Shown piece after piece: positions 59,195 through 64,000 of a DNA stretch of 64,000 nt. The notes below the pieces were generated by a model. The model was not told where the DNA came from. It saw only the letters and a list, made by a program, of their open reading frames with translations, and searched no databases. Source of the stretch: Spisula solida (taxonomy: Eukaryota; Mollusca; Bivalvia; Venerida; Mactridae); the NCBI GenBank assembly GCA_947247005.1, contig OX365959.1, positions 35,546,148-35,610,147 of the forward strand. Direction: 5' to 3'. A program made the position numbers and the translations under genes. Within the stretch, counting starts at the first letter, position 1; each line of letters begins with the position of its first letter.

Positions 59195-59617
59195 AAAAAT
59201 ACCGCATCATACGTCAACGTTATGGGGTCATTAACATAAAATATGATGTTGTTTAGTACCACCGCTATCAAATTAGCACAGTGTTTATCTGAACAGTCAA
59301 TGAAACGGAAACAACGTCATGACGTCAACGGGCACGACATTGCATTGAGGAGCGTTATCAGAATGTTGCGTAGGAATATGAAAAACACTGACTGTCAAAG
59401 CCAAAGAAATGATGAAAATTTGTGAGAATTTAAAAGCGTATAGTCCGGCTAATTTGGAATCGATGTAACTGTGTAATTGATCGGTGTATTTCTATCTTTT
59501 TTCATAAGAGTATGACAATGTATAGAAGTTTGTAATGGTATTATTTATTATTCCTTATGAGGAATAAAACACGATTCACAACATAATTATACGAACTTCC
59601 CGATCAACCCACGTATT
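59195..59617 (+). mobile_element. mariner-like element, internally deleted copy
   Basis: Text matching 51000-51230 (TCATACGTCAACGTTATGGG, TATCAAATTAGCACAGTG, ACGGAAACAACGTCATGACG) jumps at about 59447 to text matching 51585 onward. It ends in the TIR ACGAACTTCCCGATCAACCC. Relative to the first copy about 350 bp is missing. The left TIR is not seen. Confidence 0.8.
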
Positions 59618-59814
59618 TTATAAAAAAGTTATCTCACAATATTTTATAATGAGGACACATATTATGTATGGTTTATCTAGAAATAGTGAATGAATCTAAT
59701 TTAATCTAAGCGATTATCTAACTGATGATAATGTAAAAAGTATAATTTTGATCATAGATCTATTGATCAACATAATTAAGTCTATAAATTTAACAGACTA
59801 TTTTCAGACTTTCA

Positions 59815-59890
59815 ATGGTACTGACTGACGGACGGACAAGATACACACAACATGTCTATCGTATCAGTAGATACGTGGGCATAAAACTGA
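59815..59890 (+). repeat. GGGCATAA-tail repeat fragment
   Basis: CTGACGGACGGACAAGATAC .. GTAGATACGTGGGCATAAAA, like the tails near 19345-19395. Confidence 0.6.
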
Positions 59891-59956
59891 ACCTATCAAC
59901 AAAATTTAATGTCTATAATTTGATCATGTGCTCCTCTTATTGTTTGATCTGTGTAA

Positions 59957-60439
59957 TTAAAGGGACATGCCCAGAAACTGGAGTGTCTTGGTTAGCATAC
60001 AACAAATTTGCGTTTATCACTTGTAAAACCAACTATTACCGAAAAGTCAAAGAAGATTTGACTAAAAATTTTACTCAATAACGCGCGCTTCGATATTTCG
60101 TATATCGATTTGATTAAAATTTATTGACGACAACGATATTTTCGACTCGTCTGATAATTTGTACTGAGCATGCGCGCTGACTTTCAAAGCAACAGACATT
60201 CTTTCCCGAAATTTTTTCGGTTTTAATGGATGCTTGCGCGCGCAGCCAGAAAAGGTTGAGTTGTGAAAAAGACGAATCTTTTCCGTTTTTCTGAGGCCGA
60301 AATCGGCAGGTTAAGTTCTTCTTGAAATGTTTTTTTTATATTTCGTAACTTTTTGATAGGGTATTCATTATTTGACTTAGGTATTAAAATGATACCATAT
60401 TGATTGCTATTGAAGACACTTCAGGGAATGCCCCTTTAA
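59957..60439 (+). repeat. TTAA-ended MITE family, copy 2
   Basis: TTAAAGGGACATGCCCAGAA .. GGGAATGCCCCTTTAA, with TAACGCGCGCTTCGATATTT, ATATCGATTTGATTAAAA and TTATTTGACTTAGGTATTAA inside. 165 bp longer than 16304-16621, with the extra text around 60140-60340 (GCATGCGCGCTGACTTTCAA). Confidence 0.92.
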
Positions 60440-61470
60440 GCCTGGTGTATGATTTTGTTAGATGTCTGTTTCCTTTGATTCTGTTTTTCACAGTATATCT
60501 ATAATTGTATATGAGCCGTTCTCCAGGAAAACCGGGCTTAGTGACAATATTACGGAAATCATAATAATATATCGTTACAAAGACGAGACTCTTATGAATA
60601 GTTTCTGAAAATTTGAACAAATTATAACATGTATTTACAAAGTTATAGGCTTTTAAAACTAACCACTCACGTCTACATTTTGAATGACGTTGCAAATTTC
60701 ACAAATCCAGCACTCGGTAAAACCTTGACGTAACCTTTTCAAAATTGTGTCACATTTTAGAACTCTTTTATACTCTTACTTCAATAAAACAAGTCAAATT
60801 GTAAGTGTTTGCTAATAGAAAAACGTAGCCACTGTTTTTAACCACCAACCCCTTGTTTTTCTACATATTGGTACTTTTCAGAAATTGGTCACCATAGCAA
60901 CGACAGAAGTTATTTTAACATAATTTGAGAGAAAATAAAATCAAAGATATAGTACTATATTGTCCAATTACTTAAACTTAAATCAAAGGGCATGACTTTT
61001 TTCTCATTTTAGACACTTTCCTAAATCTTATTACATTATTGCCATATAATGTCACTAAGCCTGTTTTTCCTGGAGAACGGCTCATATATTTTTGATCTAT
61101 ACTATTTGTTATATTGGTGATTACTGTACTACCCTGTTGGTTACCTATCTAAAACATAGCTTGATCTGTTAATTAAGTCGGGTGTCTGGTGTATGGTTTC
61201 GTTAGATGTTTGTTTCCTTTGATTCTGTTTTTCAAAGTATTTCTATAATTGTATAAAATTATCTGTAATTATAAACACATATACCCAACTTATATTTGTT
61301 ATACTATGTGATTACACTACCCTGTTGATCGATCCAATGTAAAACATACTTTTTCGAAGTCTTTCTATTATTACATTTGTATTGATATTTATCTATAATT
61401 ATATGCTGATACCCAACATTTAATTATTATAATATTTAATTACACCCCCTGTTTCTAATCCATCTTAGAA
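60440..61470 (+). repeat. ~180-bp tandem repeat, three copies, split by a TIR element
   Basis: Copy 1 (GCCTGGTGTATGATTTTGTT, TCCTTTGATTCTGTTTTTCA, TATCTATAATTGTAT) is cut by the element at 60512-61084 and resumes at 61085 (TTTGTTATATTGGTGATTAC). Copy 2 runs from 61189 (GTCTGGTGTATGGTTTCGTT), and a worn copy 3 from about 61352. Confidence 0.8.
60512..61084. mobile_element. TGAGCC..GGCTCA TIR element, copy 2
   Basis: TGAGCCGTTCTCCAGGAAAA .. TTTTTCCTGGAGAACGGCTCA-type ends. Interior GAAATTGGTCACCATAGCAA and CATAATTTGAGAGAAAAT parallel 46993-47603. Flanked by TATA on both sides. The 103-codon minus-strand ORF crossing its left end is not a gene. Confidence 0.9.
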
Positions 61471-61652
61471 AATATATTATTATTTTAAAACACATTATAG
61501 AAATTAACATTTTCAATTTAACATATCTATAAATATAACACAATATAAATATACAAAATAAAAGCATAAAATAAGGCCTAACTCAACAACATACTAACAC
61601 AATTTTTATTGGGGTTAAATGAGCCTTACATATTTGGGGTTGAATGAGCCCT

Positions 61653-61902
61653 GGCCTCGATCTCCCAAAACATCTCAAGCTGAGCCCAATCTCAACCAAA
61701 ATTGTGTCACCTATCGTTTGAGATAGTTTCCATGCGCAATTGTACTCTAAATTGGTATATTAAAACAGAAACATTTCAGTTTATTTCAGTAAAATTTCGA
61801 AAGCTCAAGCTTCATATTTATCTTAAATTCAGACTTTGATTTGAGCAAAATCTCAATTTGAGTTGAGATTTCTACTTGAGATTCTTCAGGAGATCGGGGC
61901 CT
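61653..61902. repeat. GATCTCCC/GATCGGGG MITE family, copy 3
   Basis: GGCCTCGATCTCCCAAAACA .. GATTCTTCAGGAGATCGGGG, with TTTGAGTTGAGATTTCTACT inside. Best-preserved ends of the family in the window. Confidence 0.88.
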
Positions 61903-64000
61903 GGTTTGGGTTCGAATAATACTTTAATCGCTTGTGGTTGAATAAGCCTGCTTCCATACAAATTATTTTGTTAGTGATTAAATTTACAGTCGAGGATAAA
62001 CCATATTGACGTTACGCACGAAACTCGAGCCCATCGTGTCTTTTCGATAAATCGAACGTAATACCTGGAATTAGTGTGCCTAATTCATATAAATAACGCA
62101 CTACTATCAATTCCTGTATATCGACGGAAAGAGCATACATGGAGCTTCGTTTTTATGTACATATTTAAAGAATATCGTTCTTTATAAGAAATATATACTA
62201 CGTTTTAAAATGAAAGTGACGTCAAAAAAAGGTGTCACACAATGCGTCAAAAGAAAGACAGTAGGATGCATAAACATGCTGTATCGATATTTTTTATCAA
62301 AAATCGCCAAAACTTCGTCAATTTGCCTCACGATGACCTAACGACGTGATATCATGTCCGCGAACATCATATGCAAATAATAAGCGTTTGGCCGTGAATT
62401 TAAGAAACTATCATCAGATGTCACAAATAAGACCAATACAAGAATAGGTATAGAAAAAACACCTTTTAGCTATCCCTTATAAATGCAATGACAATATTGT
62501 TTTAATGAATTTGTACCTAACATATAGAATTACAATTATGTACTACAAAATGTAGTTATTTTAGGTATTATCATCACTGAGAATTTTATTTCATTTATAA
62601 ACACGTCACCTGGAATTGTCCCAACGTTATAATGACGTCAGAATTAGCGGTATAACACAATATATTTTGAAAAAAAGTATGAGAAAGATCCAATTTCAAA
62701 CGTTAAAAGTTGATTGAAGTAGATTTTGAATACATAAGCATTTACTTTGTGTTAAAAAATGGTACGAATATTAAATGTAGTGCCTGAAAAGTGTGTATAA
62801 AAGAAAACATGACCAATGTCCCATGAAAGTTTTTACGTCATTTTAAAGACTAAAATACGGCAAATGTCAATTGAAAATTAAGATAATCAGAATCATGTAT
62901 TCGTGTGATGAAAAGTGACAAAATATGACAAAATGGTAAAATATGTAGTTGCTTTATATGATAAATATTCCTAAAACTAATGCGTTCACATACATTTTGT
63001 TTTACGCTATAATTGTCCAGTAAAATGTCCCATAAATGGAAAATACTCATTTTCGTCGTTGTTTCACGGCATAGTCATTGTATTACGCTTCAGACAGAGC
63101 AAATACGCACCAGTGCATTATTTTATTTTTGTTGTTGTATTAAATGGTAGAATATTACCTACCGTGTTGTGTGATTTGTTTTTACTTGCTGTAAAAGTTA
63201 ATACGTCATTTCAAGCGTTAGATTTGTCCAGTGGAATGTCCCATACGACGTTGTTTTCGGCGTTTTGTCTTTTTCACAAAATACATTTCATAACATAACG
63301 ATTGACTGAACTGTATTTCCCTTGATATTGCTACATGTATATTGTATAATCATAATAAATAGTAGTAAATTATTATTATTAATATCATCGGCAATTTTCA
63401 ACAAAAAATAAAGCTTTATTCGATACCGATTCCGATTATTGGAAGTAACCGGTATATTTCTAACTAAACAGGAATTATGTTAATATTTACACATGCAATC
63501 TGTAAAAAGAAGAAGTGCCATATGCACGCCTTATTATGCTTAAAAATGTGTCATTATGTACAGCGAAAATGAAAATGTAAATCCTAGAAAAAAACATAGA
63601 ACAAACGTCAAAAATTGGCTGCTTATAGAATCTTTCACAAAACTCAAAGCATAACCAAAAAAGTTATAAAAACGAATGAGATTGAGCTTCTATCTACAAA
63701 TGTACCATTCAATTACCAGAATACAATCATGTAGGCACACCTTAATATACTAGCCAGAATGCAAGAACTGTGATAAACAGAATGTTTTAATAAGTCCAGG
63801 TAATATAGTAACAGCACTCGTAGTTATTGTAACCATCTTCTTACCGCTTAATGTCATTATTTTTCTGAAGTACAGTCGTGTACTTCAGTACAATAAAGCA
63901 ATATTAAGCAAAATAATGTTATATTCTTATATATAGATAGAGAGAGAGAGAGCACAAGCTAAGTAATAAAATGTCCTCAATCTAAATCATGTGTAACTAT
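61903..64000. other. gene-free right flank
   Basis: Only short chance ORFs. A (GA)n microsatellite lies at about 63938-63952. Nothing else recognised. Confidence 0.5.

Overview
The window looks like nuclear DNA of a bivalve mollusc. It is AT-rich, its genes are split by GT-AG introns, and it is packed with short terminal-inverted-repeat (TIR) elements, tRNA-derived SINEs and the 'GGGCATAA' and 'CATAACTCT' repeat tails common in bivalve genomes. The species cannot be fixed from the sequence. I assembled four spliced genes by hand; in each, all intron phases agree and the reading frame stays open from start to stop.

Layout. (1) 3.2-17.7 kb, + strand: a ten-exon gene for a secreted 687-residue protein. 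It has a signal peptide, a lysozyme/transglycosylase-like N-terminal region, a VWA domain, a PPC-like beta-sandwich and three cysteine-rich chitin-binding modules. This resembles the VWA plus chitin-binding layout of shell-matrix proteins such as Pif and BMSP. The end of its first coding exon, with the splice donor, is repeated about six times in tandem. (2) 22.7-27.6 kb, - strand: a seven-exon VAMP4 (R-SNARE) orthologue of 145 residues. (3) 29.1-32.9 kb, - strand: a two-exon Golgi alpha-mannosidase II (GH38) homologue of 1067 residues with several substituted substrate-binding residues. (4) 35.4-46.2 kb, + strand: a nine-exon monocarboxylate transporter (SLC16/MCT family) of 617 residues. It is divergent from the mannosidase gene across a 2.5 kb intergenic region.

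From 46.2 kb to the end there is no intact gene. That part holds a 158-bp tandem array with a 628-bp higher-order period, three decayed mariner-like elements, several TIR/MITE families also found in the gene introns, a roughly 190-bp array, and a short ORF resembling the first part of a seven-transmembrane receptor.

The four genes do not form a pathway. VAMP4 and the mannosidase both act in the Golgi/TGN, but this need not be meaningful in an animal genome. The main interest is (a) the unusual secreted multidomain protein and its repeated first exon, (b) the altered mannosidase active site and its in-frame alternative donor, and (c) the repeat families, which record partial exon duplications, nested insertions and elements packed against splice sites.
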